64,000 nt of DNA from Candidatus Melainabacteria bacterium. GTDB lineage: Bacteria > Cyanobacteriota > Vampirovibrionia > 2-02-FULL-35-15. The DNA lies in contig JAHFBG010000001.1 of the NCBI GenBank assembly GCA_023250155.1, forward strand, positions 435,131-499,130, written 5' to 3'. A program made the position numbers and the translations under genes. Shown piece by piece: positions 17,601 through 26,496 of the stretch. The notes under the pieces are model-generated. The model was not told the origin of the DNA. It did not search any database and worked only from the letters and a program-made list of their open reading frames with translations. Within the stretch, counting starts at the first letter, position 1. Every line of letters starts with the position of its first letter.

Positions 17601-19400
17601 GATCATGGGAATTTATTTATTCTTGATGACACACTGAAAAGCATATCTAGAAATTATTTTAGTCCAAAAAATGAAAACAAACTTGATCAATTTACACATC
17701 TTTCAAAAAGCGTCTTAGGGAGATCTGTAGGTGGTGAAGGGAATCTCTTATGGATGCCTTATATGACAGTGAAGACAATGCATCTTCAAAAGGATTACTT
17801 AAATGATGCTATTAAAGAATCGGGGACTTTACTGGATTCTCCTAAAATTTCTACTCAGGTGGATACTTTAGAAACCTTGAGTTCATATAAAAGATTCTTA
17901 GAACACATGAAATTTAATTTAGACTCAACGATTGTAAAACATGTTTGTACAAAGGATGAAAAAAATACTGCTGAAGCCATTGTAAAAAATCACCTTGATG
18001 CTGTAAATGGCATGTTTATTGAAAAGTTTGGAAAAGTTAAAGTAATTACAGAAAAAACTCAGACTTTTAATCATCTAATTCAGGATGATGTTTTTGTAGC
18101 TAGTACTAAAACTATTGAAGATTTTATTTTACGTGATGAAAAGCTAAGAAAACAATTTTTAGGAATTATCGATGAACGTTTAAAGATAGAATCTGATCCA
18201 CATACTCGTGGAATGCTTTATAAAACAATGGCTAAGTTAAACCCTGATAAAACAATTGTTCTTGAGCGATTTAAAAAAGCTATTGTTATTGAGCAGTCTC
18301 CTATTACTGCTAGATACATAGGAGAAGAATTAGGACAAATGTTTTTTAATGAAGTCTCTGAAATTAAAGCTTTAAGAGAGTCATTTCCATCTGGAGGAGG
18401 ATATTATTACAATGGTCATTTTACAACACAGACTGCATTAGAGAACTTAAGTTCTGAACTCAAGAAATATGGAGCTAAGATTAAATCTGTTGCTAGAGGA
18501 GAATTAAAAGTTGAGAATACAAAACTTACATCTGATTTTATTCTTATGGTAGCAAGTACTAGTAGGGGTAAAAACATGGAAGTTTTACTAAAAGAAAATC
18601 TCAGCCCTGAGCTTGTTCTTAAATTTGAGAATAGAAAAGAAGGAGAAGCTATAGATTCTGAAATTATAAAAGCAGCTAAAACTATACTAAGCAATTCAAA
18701 CAGTATGCTTAGTGGTTTTGTGAGAAATACTTCTTATGAAGAATTAGCAAAACAAAGTGCTCCTATTAATCATCACCTTGAATATATTGATCCAAGATTA
18801 ACTCTCAAAAGTTCATTGGAAGATGTTCATGCAAATATAACTAATGTATTAGAAATTAACCTTCGATGGTTTTCTACGCCACAAAACATTCCGCACATAA
18901 GTGCAAGTTTAGTTCATCTATATAATAAAGACGATGAAAAAATAAACGCTCTTGGTGAAAGACTGTTTAAAGGTACTAAAGACAAGCTCCCTATTTATGA
19001 GCTTTATCAGGAAGGCTTATCAGCAAGATGTATTTGGAAATATGTTGAAAACTGTAGAACTGATAAAAGAAATAGCAAAGAAGATATAGAAGATATACTA
19101 GCTAGTTGTCATGTAATACTTAGAAAGATGGATAAGATAGTAACCACAAAAAATATAGCTGAAAGAAAAACAATGTGGAGAGATTTAGAACTTGACATTG
19201 TTCGACTAGATCCTAAGCTTTACTCTGAGATGGTAAGAACACCACTTGCTAATCTTAAAATAAGATTTTTAGAAGAGTTTATTGAGCTTGCACCAAACAG
19301 ACAAAGAAGAGAGTATCTAGATATAGCGCTGGGTAGATTTGGGTTAAGAGAGCATATTTCAGAGCAAGAATTGCATAGAATCCTTGGTATTTCAGATTAA
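14622..19400 (+). CDS. Large secreted helical protein, tandem paralog 4 of 5, with triplicated N-terminal module
   Basis: Unknown function, 1592 residues, starting with TTG at 14622; AAGGAG at 14611-14616 is an ideal ribosome site and the peptide MKIRPLHIVSAGTLGLAS matches its neighbours. It is about 350 residues longer than its paralogs because the N-terminal module is present three times, beginning near residues 77, 260 and 434. Each copy has an LPEQIQTELVKKSF-like helix, then EYQDLIEAYINAIA, then a P-x-LFKExWYPxIEKI block. The remainder follows the family order: FNHLIQDDVF, ESDPHTRGMLYKTMAKLNPDKT, LEINLRWFS, YELYQEGLSARCIWKYVENC, EFIELAPNRQRREYLDIALGRFGLR. The module may be a repeatable binding unit. 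Confidence 0.85.
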   Translation: MKIRPLHIVSAGTLGLASIINAASAVDDNKKDPAPPQEKVQLTPSDIPKLIEKKLTIPEELFDGLLDKADPDSLKVFNALPQEIKTKIAKRAFNEHAKAIKTNSPDLDKKEQQMVNLTWYVHGEKLKSLLTESKMEFQNLIESYLDAIADKENKRKETSENSAAWNAWALDTKVLPHIVMDYAPEKLFKESWYTKIEKITERIDEDFKLERTNGNGAKMWAINSIVKLSKLESKGSTEPKLYKTLMTLAEKGYIDHKTLVNNLPEQIQTELVKKSFSEVKKALTDGSKELGEKEYHAEQLLGGFEKNDVKNILLKTKTEYQDLIEAYINAIASEENKRVGNANFLEAKLLTPHLDSVPPALFKETWYPNIEKIAKNIDKDFKSEPKIVLYSDTNLLLALSSLELRKDSGIKEPKLYKTLISFVDKGYIDSLVVVNSTPEYVQTELVKAAFNGTRKALVNNTLDIGAKESNLKQLLDRFQEDKLKTILLKSKTEYQDLIEAYINVLADKENKRQKTPGDSASWNGWALDIAILGPYLKSTPPGLFKEAWYPKIDTIINRANKEFEAGEPNNPRKYTQDALTTLIALEHKQDSGVKEPQIFQKLVDTIEKNPKAHFPKSWEVLHNCIVKEATLNDNPKGSRVLQSPHLIVPKESLVKSYENLITKITNDLPLKNKNQEDEVLHDSLIKATVWLACAPINRPQLVIDFQDKRLSEISKANLEDMSEALTQLQGNIVYSFPEQNKVINAGKKHFPSIINAGLKGLLDEDSKKNELGLKIIITAQNFYQNYSFTIPVAGDKSFTKLINSALDRFQNKELKDEVAIRTYLDFISHIKKEGRGIETEPALAIGLNSQAQFTQKAKEKAVNAQELLKLSNRDLELLRGTNQLMGYFNNNSKHLKHIEPLFKTFSQDTLRNAFRVDVLKEGTDLLIAVAYFPTSSKDEDKENRRFYKETVMPYFNSLLEGSKNLSGSEKKVFQEQSYQNLSYFFRAGSIEEVDHGNLFILDDTLKSISRNYFSPKNENKLDQFTHLSKSVLGRSVGGEGNLLWMPYMTVKTMHLQKDYLNDAIKESGTLLDSPKISTQVDTLETLSSYKRFLEHMKFNLDSTIVKHVCTKDEKNTAEAIVKNHLDAVNGMFIEKFGKVKVITEKTQTFNHLIQDDVFVASTKTIEDFILRDEKLRKQFLGIIDERLKIESDPHTRGMLYKTMAKLNPDKTIVLERFKKAIVIEQSPITARYIGEELGQMFFNEVSEIKALRESFPSGGGYYYNGHFTTQTALENLSSELKKYGAKIKSVARGELKVENTKLTSDFILMVASTSRGKNMEVLLKENLSPELVLKFENRKEGEAIDSEIIKAAKTILSNSNSMLSGFVRNTSYEELAKQSAPINHHLEYIDPRLTLKSSLEDVHANITNVLEINLRWFSTPQNIPHISASLVHLYNKDDEKINALGERLFKGTKDKLPIYELYQEGLSARCIWKYVENCRTDKRNSKEDIEDILASCHVILRKMDKIVTTKNIAERKTMWRDLELDIVRLDPKLYSEMVRTPLANLKIRFLEEFIELAPNRQRREYLDIALGRFGLREHISEQELHRILGISD

Positions 19401-19412
19401 TAAAGTAAATAT

Positions 19413-19469
19413 TGTATTGCACATTGATTGTAATAACTATTCTTGCTAGCATTTACACAATTCATACAA
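19413..19469. repeat. Duplicated intergenic segment, second copy
   Basis: This 57-base stretch between paralogs 4 and 5 aligns with 14409-14467 between paralogs 3 and 4. It marks gene-plus-spacer duplication. Retention of similarity in non-coding sequence suggests either a recent event or a shared regulatory role; neither a clear promoter nor a terminator is evident in it. Confidence 0.65.
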
Positions 19470-19491
19470 AAATATTGTTTTTAAAACTCAA

Positions 19492-22400
19492 ATGAAAATC
19501 CGACCACTACACATAGTTAGCACAGCAACTTTAGGCTTAGCAGGAGTAATAAGTTCTGCCAATAATATCTATGCCCAACAAGGACAAACACCACTAGAAA
19601 TAGAAAATAAACATATAGAAGTAACTAAAGAAGTAAAAAAAATAGTTGATAAAAAATTAACACTTTCAGATGACATAATTGATGATTTTGTAAACACTCA
19701 TAAATATGATACATGGCAGCAAAGGGTAGATATTATAAAAGCTTTACCGCTTGATCTACAGGCAAAAATAGCAAAGAAAGTTTTTAGTGCACATGCAAAA
19801 GCTCTAAAAGAAAATACTAAAGACTTATCTTGGAGAGAAAATTGGTCATGGGATATAGTATGGGGATTTACTAATAGTCCTACTGCAAAATCCATACAAC
19901 AATTTAAAAATATTTTAGAAAAATCTAACCCTGAGTATCAAGCATTAATTGAAGCTAACATAGGTGTTCTTTCTGATCCAAAAAATATTCCAACACCAAG
20001 TGAATTACAACAAAAAGCAAGAATGTTTAATAATATCTTTCCTCTTGGTGCACAAGCAGCAGCTCCACCTGGTTTATTTAAAGAGGCATGGTATACAAAA
20101 ATTGATTCAATGATTGATTCAATAAAAAGAGAATCTAATACAATTGATCAAGCAAGCAGAGACCACTACATTCATGCTTTAGTAGCACTTGCAACATTAG
20201 AGCAAAAATCTAATAGTGGAATTAAAGACCCTAAGGTTTTTACAAAACTATTAGATCTAACAACTAAAGACTTAGATAGCTTTATTCACTATAGTAGTTA
20301 CAGGAATAATGGATATCCATTTATACATGCTGTTATTGCTAATGAAGCTATTGTTAATGACAATCCAAAAGGTTCTCGTATTCTTAAGGGAGATGTTTCA
20401 TCTTATTACTACAATTTAAAAGTAAAAGCAAAAGATTCTTTGATTGAACCGTATGAAAAGTATATTCAGAAAATTATAAGCAATCCTCCACGTGATAAAG
20501 CTACTGAGCAAGAAATAAATGCATATAATATAGCTATTGGGCAAATTCAATATCTAGCTTCAGCACCACTTCATCGCTCAAACTGCTTAAGGACGCTTCA
20601 AGACATTCACTTGAGTAAGATTGGAAAAATAAAAATAGAAGATGTACCAGATGCTCTAAACTTAGCAAGAGAAAAATTTGGAATGCTGAATTATACAAAT
20701 GTTCATGATTATGATAAATTAGTTGATGACAGTAAAAAACATTTAAGACCTCTCATAGAGAATGCATTTCAGTATTTATTAGATAATGACTCAAAAAAAA
20801 GTCAGACTGGAAGAGCTGTAATACTTTCAGTAAAGAACTATTATGAACCATCATCGGGCTATGGCTTTAGAAAAGCTTTAGATATAGATGATTTATACAA
20901 AAAGACTCTAGAACAATTTCAAAATAAAGCACTTAAAGATGAGACACAATTAGCTTCTTATATAGATGTTATAACTGTGATGCAGAATGAAAACAAGCGT
21001 GATCTAAACAGTCTAAACCTTTTTATCTCAGGAATAAACAACCAATTGGATGTTACTCATAAGGATAAAAAAAACATAGTCAATGCTCTTGAGTTAAAAA
21101 ATATTCATGCAAGAGAACAAGAGCTTTTAAAAGCAGCCAATCAATCAATGGACTTTTTAGTCACAGGATCTATAGCCATTTCTATAGATGAAAAAATTAA
21201 AATTATAGAACCTTTGTTTGAAGGTATAAATAAAACAGCAATTAAGGATTCAATTAATGATGAAGCTTTAAATGGAGCAAGAGAGCTTTTGAATCGTGTA
21301 AGTCGCTATCCAACAGGACCAGACAATAAAGAAGGTAGAAGATTTTTTAAAGAAACCATAGTACCTTACTTAAATACACTCTTAGAAAGTTCAAGAAATC
21401 TTTCTTCATATTCAAAGAAAAATTTTCAGGAAAAGTTTTATCAAGATCTAACTCCTTTCTTTAGAATTGCCAATAAAGAAGATAAAGAACATGGCAATTT
21501 CTTTATTTTAGATGATGTTCTTCAAAGTGTTTCTAAGAACTTTTTTAATTTAAAAGATGAAAATAAACTTGAACAATTTATGTATTTCCCAAGTGCTGTT
21601 GTAGAGAAGAATGAACCTACAAAATGGCATCCATACCTAATAACTAAACTGGTCTGTCTTGAAAAAGACTATTTAAACAATGCTCTTAAAGAAGCTAATG
21701 GTTCTCTCAATTCTAAAAAATCAAACTTGCAAATAACCACCATGGATAATTTAATTTCCTACAGGCAGTTTTTATTGAAAATAAAACCAAAACTTGATGA
21801 TAAATCAGTAAAAGATATTTGTACACAAAATGAATATGAAACAGTTAAAAATCTCATTGACTCTAACTTAACTAATATCAATAACATGTTAATTGACAAG
21901 TTTGCTGTAGTAAGAGTTACAACAGAAAGAACAAGCAATTATAATCATGTAATTGATGATGATGTATTTAAAGCTAGCTTCAGAAGCATTGAAGAATTGA
22001 TGCAGTGTGATCCTGAACTAAAAAAGAAATGTGTAGAAATTATTGATGCTCGTTTAAAAACAGAATCGGATCCAAGAACACGTGGAATGCTTTATAGATC
22101 CATGTCTAGGTTGTCAGAAGACAAGGTACAAGTATCAGAACGATTTAAAAAAGCAATTCTTACTGAAGCCTCTCCCATTACTGCTCAATATATAGGTCAG
22201 GAATTAGGGGAAATGTTTCATAGAGAAATAAAAGAACTGCCAGAGTATAAAAGACTTATTCCGCCATATACAGGAACAGATTGGAATGGTATGGTTTTTC
22301 AGTTTGGTAGAAGAATAGAACTTGTCAATAAAGACTTTCAGTCAATGATTAAAACAGGAAAAATAAATCCTGATGAAAAGACAAGAAAGATGCTGGCTTC

Positions 22401-23232
22401 TGACACTGTATTATTTTTAATCAATAGTAGTCGTGGATATGAAATGAAGACATTGTTAAAAGAAGGTTTAGATGAAGAACTTTTTCAAAAACTAAATTCA
22501 ATGAAACCTAATGATCCTGTAGATCCTAGAATTATAAAAGCTTGTTATAGGATTATGTCAAATTCAAGCAATGCCTTAAGTGGTTTTATACAAAAAGTTT
22601 CTTATGATGAAGTAAGGCAAAACATCACTTGGATGGAGCAATACGATAAAGACAAAAAAGTCTATAATGAGTTTTCTGATTTAAATAAAAGCTTTGTTTC
22701 TTTGCTAGAACGTAATCTAAGATGGGGTTCTGGTATTGATACTATCCCACATGTGGCTATAGCACTGCTACATGCTAATAATGATAATGGAATTGATCTT
22801 ATAGGTGAGAGAATATTTGGAACAAAAGAAAGACTCGGGATGTTTGAGCTATATGAAGGAGGACTTCAGAACAGATTTGTGTGGCAATATTTAGAGAATT
22901 ATGAAAAACGCCATGGAAAAGACAAGTCTACAGACGAGGCTTGTAGAGTATTTCTTAGGCAGATAGAAGCAGCTGAAAAGCTAAAAAATCCTAAAGAGCG
23001 AGCAAGCAAAAGACGAGATATTGGGCTTGAACTAATTAGATTAGACTCTAAGCTCTATGCAGAAATGGTAAGAACACCAGTGGAAAGAGCAAGGTTGAAT
23101 TTCTTTGAGGAGTTTGTAGCGCTTGCACCAAGCAGACAAAGAATAGAATACATAAATATTGCACTGAATACATTTGGATTAAGGAATCATTTCTCTGAAC
23201 AAGAAGTAAATAGAGTTATTGGGGGGGACTGA
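19492..23232 (+). CDS. Large secreted helical protein, tandem paralog 5 of 5
   Basis: Unknown function, 1246 residues. Signal peptide MKIRPLHIVSTATLGLAG... with likely cleavage at IYA-QQG; the first residues are nearly identical to paralog 4. The shared blocks are all present: PPGLFKEAWYTKIDSMI, VTTERTSNYNHVIDDDVF, ESDPRTRGMLYRSMSRLS, KKAILTEASPITAQYIGQELGEM, LERNLRWGSG, FELYEGGLQNRFVWQYLENYEK and the terminal EFVALAPSRQRIEYINIALNTFGLR. No strong ribosome site is seen before the ATG (AAACTCAA). An oxidoreductase gene follows 11 bases downstream. Secretion is well supported by the signal sequence; function is unknown. Confidence 0.85.
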   Translation: MKIRPLHIVSTATLGLAGVISSANNIYAQQGQTPLEIENKHIEVTKEVKKIVDKKLTLSDDIIDDFVNTHKYDTWQQRVDIIKALPLDLQAKIAKKVFSAHAKALKENTKDLSWRENWSWDIVWGFTNSPTAKSIQQFKNILEKSNPEYQALIEANIGVLSDPKNIPTPSELQQKARMFNNIFPLGAQAAAPPGLFKEAWYTKIDSMIDSIKRESNTIDQASRDHYIHALVALATLEQKSNSGIKDPKVFTKLLDLTTKDLDSFIHYSSYRNNGYPFIHAVIANEAIVNDNPKGSRILKGDVSSYYYNLKVKAKDSLIEPYEKYIQKIISNPPRDKATEQEINAYNIAIGQIQYLASAPLHRSNCLRTLQDIHLSKIGKIKIEDVPDALNLAREKFGMLNYTNVHDYDKLVDDSKKHLRPLIENAFQYLLDNDSKKSQTGRAVILSVKNYYEPSSGYGFRKALDIDDLYKKTLEQFQNKALKDETQLASYIDVITVMQNENKRDLNSLNLFISGINNQLDVTHKDKKNIVNALELKNIHAREQELLKAANQSMDFLVTGSIAISIDEKIKIIEPLFEGINKTAIKDSINDEALNGARELLNRVSRYPTGPDNKEGRRFFKETIVPYLNTLLESSRNLSSYSKKNFQEKFYQDLTPFFRIANKEDKEHGNFFILDDVLQSVSKNFFNLKDENKLEQFMYFPSAVVEKNEPTKWHPYLITKLVCLEKDYLNNALKEANGSLNSKKSNLQITTMDNLISYRQFLLKIKPKLDDKSVKDICTQNEYETVKNLIDSNLTNINNMLIDKFAVVRVTTERTSNYNHVIDDDVFKASFRSIEELMQCDPELKKKCVEIIDARLKTESDPRTRGMLYRSMSRLSEDKVQVSERFKKAILTEASPITAQYIGQELGEMFHREIKELPEYKRLIPPYTGTDWNGMVFQFGRRIELVNKDFQSMIKTGKINPDEKTRKMLASDTVLFLINSSRGYEMKTLLKEGLDEELFQKLNSMKPNDPVDPRIIKACYRIMSNSSNALSGFIQKVSYDEVRQNITWMEQYDKDKKVYNEFSDLNKSFVSLLERNLRWGSGIDTIPHVAIALLHANNDNGIDLIGERIFGTKERLGMFELYEGGLQNRFVWQYLENYEKRHGKDKSTDEACRVFLRQIEAAEKLKNPKERASKRRDIGLELIRLDSKLYAEMVRTPVERARLNFFEEFVALAPSRQRIEYINIALNTFGLRNHFSEQEVNRVIGGD

Positions 23233-23243
23233 TTGGGGACTAT

Positions 23244-24221
23244 ATGAAAACAGCAGTAAAAACAATGAAAGCCATGGTTATTACAAGCTTTGGAGATACA
23301 AAGGTCTTGAAGGCTGAAGAATTACCTATGCCAAAACCTAAAGACAGAGAGCTTTTAGTGAAAGTTTATGCTACATCGGTAAATCCTGTAGACTGTAAAA
23401 TCAGAAAAGGCATGTTTGGGGACCTGATCAAAATACCAGCGATACTAGGCTTTGATGTATCTGGGGTAGTAGTAGCTACTGGAGAAAAGGCTTCTGATTT
23501 TAAAGCAGGTGATGAGGTATACTATCTGCCTAGAATTGTAGGATGGCAAGGTTCTTATGCAGAATATCATTTAGTAGAAGAGTCTATTGTTTCTAAAAAA
23601 CCATCTAATTTATCCCATACTGAAGCTGCTAGTATTCCATTAGCTGGTAGCACTGCCTGGGATGCATTGATTGAAAGAGCAAAAGTACAAATTGGAGAAA
23701 CTGTTTTAATTCATGCAGGTGCTGGTGGAGTGGGAGCACTTGCTATTCAGCTTGCTAAGCTTTGTGGTGCTTATGTTTTTACTACTTGTAGTGATTATAA
23801 TATTGACCTTGTAAAAGAATTGGGTGCTGATGTAGTCATTGATTATAAAGAAGACGATTTTGTAGAAATTATAAAAGAAGAAACAAATGGTAAGGGTGTA
23901 GACGTTATTTTTGATACTGTTGGTGGTGCAACATTCATAAAAAGTATTGAAACAGCAAAGCCGTTTTGTAGAATAGCAAGTATAGTTAGAGATATTACAG
24001 AAACAAGTATGCCACCGGAACTCTACAGTAAGAATATTTCACTTCATTTTGTATTTGTACAAAGTAGTCGGTATAAACTTGATATGATTCGTAATTTGAT
24101 TGAAAAAAAACAAGTGAGACCTGTTATTGATTCAGTTATGTTATTGAAGGATGTAGCTCAAGCCCATAAAAAACTAGAAAATGGTGGCGTTAGAGGGAAA
24201 ATTGTTTTAGAGGTTGTTTAA
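23244..24221 (+). CDS. Zinc-independent alcohol dehydrogenase / quinone oxidoreductase family (MDR)
   Basis: A 325-residue medium-chain dehydrogenase/reductase of the NADPH:quinone reductase type. The N-terminal GroES-like domain shows VKVYATSVNPVDCKIRKG and PAILGFDVSGVV; the nucleotide-binding domain shows the HAGAGGVGALAIQLAKLCGA motif and a later GADVVIDYKEDDF. The cysteine ligands of the structural and catalytic zinc sites are missing, so it belongs to the zinc-independent branch. Substrate is unknown. The start could instead be an in-frame ATG eight codons in (MKAMVITSFGDTKVL), where family homology begins. It follows paralog 5 by 11 bases and may be read through from it. Confidence 0.9.
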   Translation: MKTAVKTMKAMVITSFGDTKVLKAEELPMPKPKDRELLVKVYATSVNPVDCKIRKGMFGDLIKIPAILGFDVSGVVVATGEKASDFKAGDEVYYLPRIVGWQGSYAEYHLVEESIVSKKPSNLSHTEAASIPLAGSTAWDALIERAKVQIGETVLIHAGAGGVGALAIQLAKLCGAYVFTTCSDYNIDLVKELGADVVIDYKEDDFVEIIKEETNGKGVDVIFDTVGGATFIKSIETAKPFCRIASIVRDITETSMPPELYSKNISLHFVFVQSSRYKLDMIRNLIEKKQVRPVIDSVMLLKDVAQAHKKLENGGVRGKIVLEVV

Positions 24222-24670
24222 GTAGGCTTCTTTGGCGGTGGTGGTAGCGCTTTTTTAACTTGAGTTGCTTGTTGTTTTTGTAGTTGCTCTTCTAAAGCTT
24301 GTGCAAAAACATCATATTCTTTTGCAGCTTCTTTGTATAGTCGAATAAGTTCTGGAGATATATTGTTAGCCTCATAAAAATGTATTAATTGCTTGCAGTA
24401 ACTAACAAAAAACTTGAAGGCTTTAGACATCGGAGCTTCATCCATATCTTGTAAAATGCAAGCTTCTTCATCATAAGGATTTAACTTGGTAAATAGTTCA
24501 TTAAAATCATCTGCAGCTTTCCCTACATTTTCTCTTGTGATTTCAGAGGGTGTTAGTAGTTGAACATCTGGATTAATAAGATTTTCGCGAGTTAAAATTT
24601 GGATAGCTGTTCCAGGTTCAGCACGTACTATGATTTTTTTTTGAGGTGGTTGATTCATTTGACTTGACAT
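24218..24670 (-). CDS. Hypothetical protein with proline-rich tail
   Basis: 150 residues, not recognised. No signal peptide or membrane segment. The middle part looks helical (SKAFKFFVSYCKQLIHFYEANN, ELIRLYKEAAKEYDVFAQALEEQLQKQQ) and the C-terminus is KKALPPPPKKPT. Its 3' end overlaps the oxidoreductase gene by 4 bases, tail to tail. Codon use looks like that of its neighbours. Similar proline-rich tails occur in other small unknown proteins of this window. Confidence 0.7.
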   Translation of the reverse strand: MSSQMNQPPQKKIIVRAEPGTAIQILTRENLINPDVQLLTPSEITRENVGKAADDFNELFTKLNPYDEEACILQDMDEAPMSKAFKFFVSYCKQLIHFYEANNISPELIRLYKEAAKEYDVFAQALEEQLQKQQATQVKKALPPPPKKPT

Positions 24671-24873
24671 GGTAAATAGTTATAATCCTCCATTGTTTGT
24701 CATTAACTAATTCAATGACGTGCAATGATAAACTTAGTTGCTTTATACCCTATATAGAGTATTTTAAACGAATTGAGGATTATCATGAATGTAAAATCCA
24801 TAATAAAAAACAAGACATAGAGCTGGTGTTTATACTATATTTGTAAAGTACAACTATAAGCTAAAAACCAAAA

Positions 24874-26496
24874 ATGACTAATAACGAGGCTAAAAAAACA
24901 GATTGGTATTTAATATCAATATTATTACTTGCAGCGTTCTTGAGATTATATCTTCTTAATATAAAGCCGCCTCATCATGATGAAGGTATAAATGGATGGT
25001 TTGCAGATCAAATTGCACAAAGAGGCTTCTACCATTACGATCCCACAAACTATCATGGACCACTACATTTTTATATTATTTACTTTTTTAAACTACTTTT
25101 TGGTAGGAGTCTTTTTGCACTTAGGTTACCTTCAATCCTTATGGGATTATTTTCTGTTTATTGGATTACATTGTTTTCAAGATTCTTTAATAGAAAACTA
25201 TGCTTAATTGCAGCACTTGGAATGGCAATATCACCAGGATGTGTGTTTTATAGCAGATATGCAATTCATGAATCTGACTTTGTTTTTTTTAATATCTTAT
25301 TGCTATGGGGAATATTAGGTCTATATTTAGAAGGAAAGTCAAAGTACTTATGGGCAGTATGTCTTAGTATCTGTGGTGTAATTTTAACTAAAGAAACTTA
25401 TATTATTCATATTGCTTGCTATGCTTGTGCTTTTGTCGCTGCTTTTTACCTAATTAAGCAGTCTACTAAAAATGAAATGTTACCCGTTAAACAACTATGG
25501 AGCATGAAAGATTTAACTAATATCTTACTTGTATGTGGTTTATTAATAATATATTTTTACTCTGATGCATTTTCCAATTTTAAAAGCCTTTATAATCTCA
25601 TTGGTACATTCACTCCCTGGATAAAAACTGGCACTGAACATAGTGGACATGAAAAACCATTTTTTTACTGGTTCAATTTATTCTCTCGTTATGAGTGGAT
25701 TGCATTATTTGGTCTGTTTTGTAGTATCAGTTATATCTTTCACCCTGATAAATGGATAAGATTCATTTCAAGTTATTCAGTATTAGTTTTTTTGATTTAT
25801 AGTTTCATTCCTTATAAAACACCTTGGTGTATAGTTAGTTTACTTTGGCCTTTTTATTTTGTAGCAGGTCAGTTTATATCTAAACATTTAGAATCAAAAT
25901 GGCGCAATGAGCTAGTAGTAGTTTTTATATTGGTTTCTATTGGTTCATTATATAAATGTAGTAAATTAAACTTTGTTGACTATGTAGATAAAAAAGAACC
26001 TTATGTTTATGTTCAGACTTTTACTGATCTTAATTACATAACAGAACCTATTTTAAAACTAGCAGAAAAAAATCCAAATTTTTACAATATAAGAGGGCAT
26101 GTAATTAGAGAACCTGAGTGGCCATTACCTTGGATTTTTGGTGACTTCAAGCGAATCGGCTATTATAAATCCAAGATGAAACCAGAAATATATGATGCTG
26201 ATTTCTTAGTGGTAGAAAAAAGCCGTATTCAAGAAGTCGAAGAAAAATTGATGGGATATTACTATACAAGACTATTACAGATAAGGGATTCCCAAGATAG
26301 TACAAAGGTTTATTTCCGTTATCCATTATTCAAACAAGTCTTCCCAAGACAGGCTCCAAATTTTATCCCAAGAAATACCAATAAAAACATAAACACAATC
26401 TACAAAAGAACTCCGGGACAATATTCACAAATGCTACAAAATAGACATTACTCGAATTATTCTTTAAACTCCATGGGCATATTCCAAATGCTGTGA
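24874..26496 (+). CDS. Membrane glycosyltransferase, GT39/PMT-like (TIGR03663-type)
   Basis: A 540-residue polytopic membrane protein of the GT-C fold, expected to transfer a sugar from a lipid-linked donor on the outer face of the membrane. Evidence: a first membrane helix (WYLISILLLAAFLRLYLLNI) followed at once by the acidic motif KPPHHDEGINGW, matching the catalytic Asp/Glu loop of this superfamily; then NYHGPLHFYIIYFFKLLFG and many hydrophobic helices up to about residue 375. The soluble C-terminal part has no recognised domain. The pattern fits the TIGR03663 group of uncharacterised GT39-like proteins. Its end overlaps the convergent gene by 33 bases. Acceptor and sugar are unknown. Confidence 0.82.
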   Translation: MTNNEAKKTDWYLISILLLAAFLRLYLLNIKPPHHDEGINGWFADQIAQRGFYHYDPTNYHGPLHFYIIYFFKLLFGRSLFALRLPSILMGLFSVYWITLFSRFFNRKLCLIAALGMAISPGCVFYSRYAIHESDFVFFNILLLWGILGLYLEGKSKYLWAVCLSICGVILTKETYIIHIACYACAFVAAFYLIKQSTKNEMLPVKQLWSMKDLTNILLVCGLLIIYFYSDAFSNFKSLYNLIGTFTPWIKTGTEHSGHEKPFFYWFNLFSRYEWIALFGLFCSISYIFHPDKWIRFISSYSVLVFLIYSFIPYKTPWCIVSLLWPFYFVAGQFISKHLESKWRNELVVVFILVSIGSLYKCSKLNFVDYVDKKEPYVYVQTFTDLNYITEPILKLAEKNPNFYNIRGHVIREPEWPLPWIFGDFKRIGYYKSKMKPEIYDADFLVVEKSRIQEVEEKLMGYYYTRLLQIRDSQDSTKVYFRYPLFKQVFPRQAPNFIPRNTNKNINTIYKRTPGQYSQMLQNRHYSNYSLNSMGIFQML

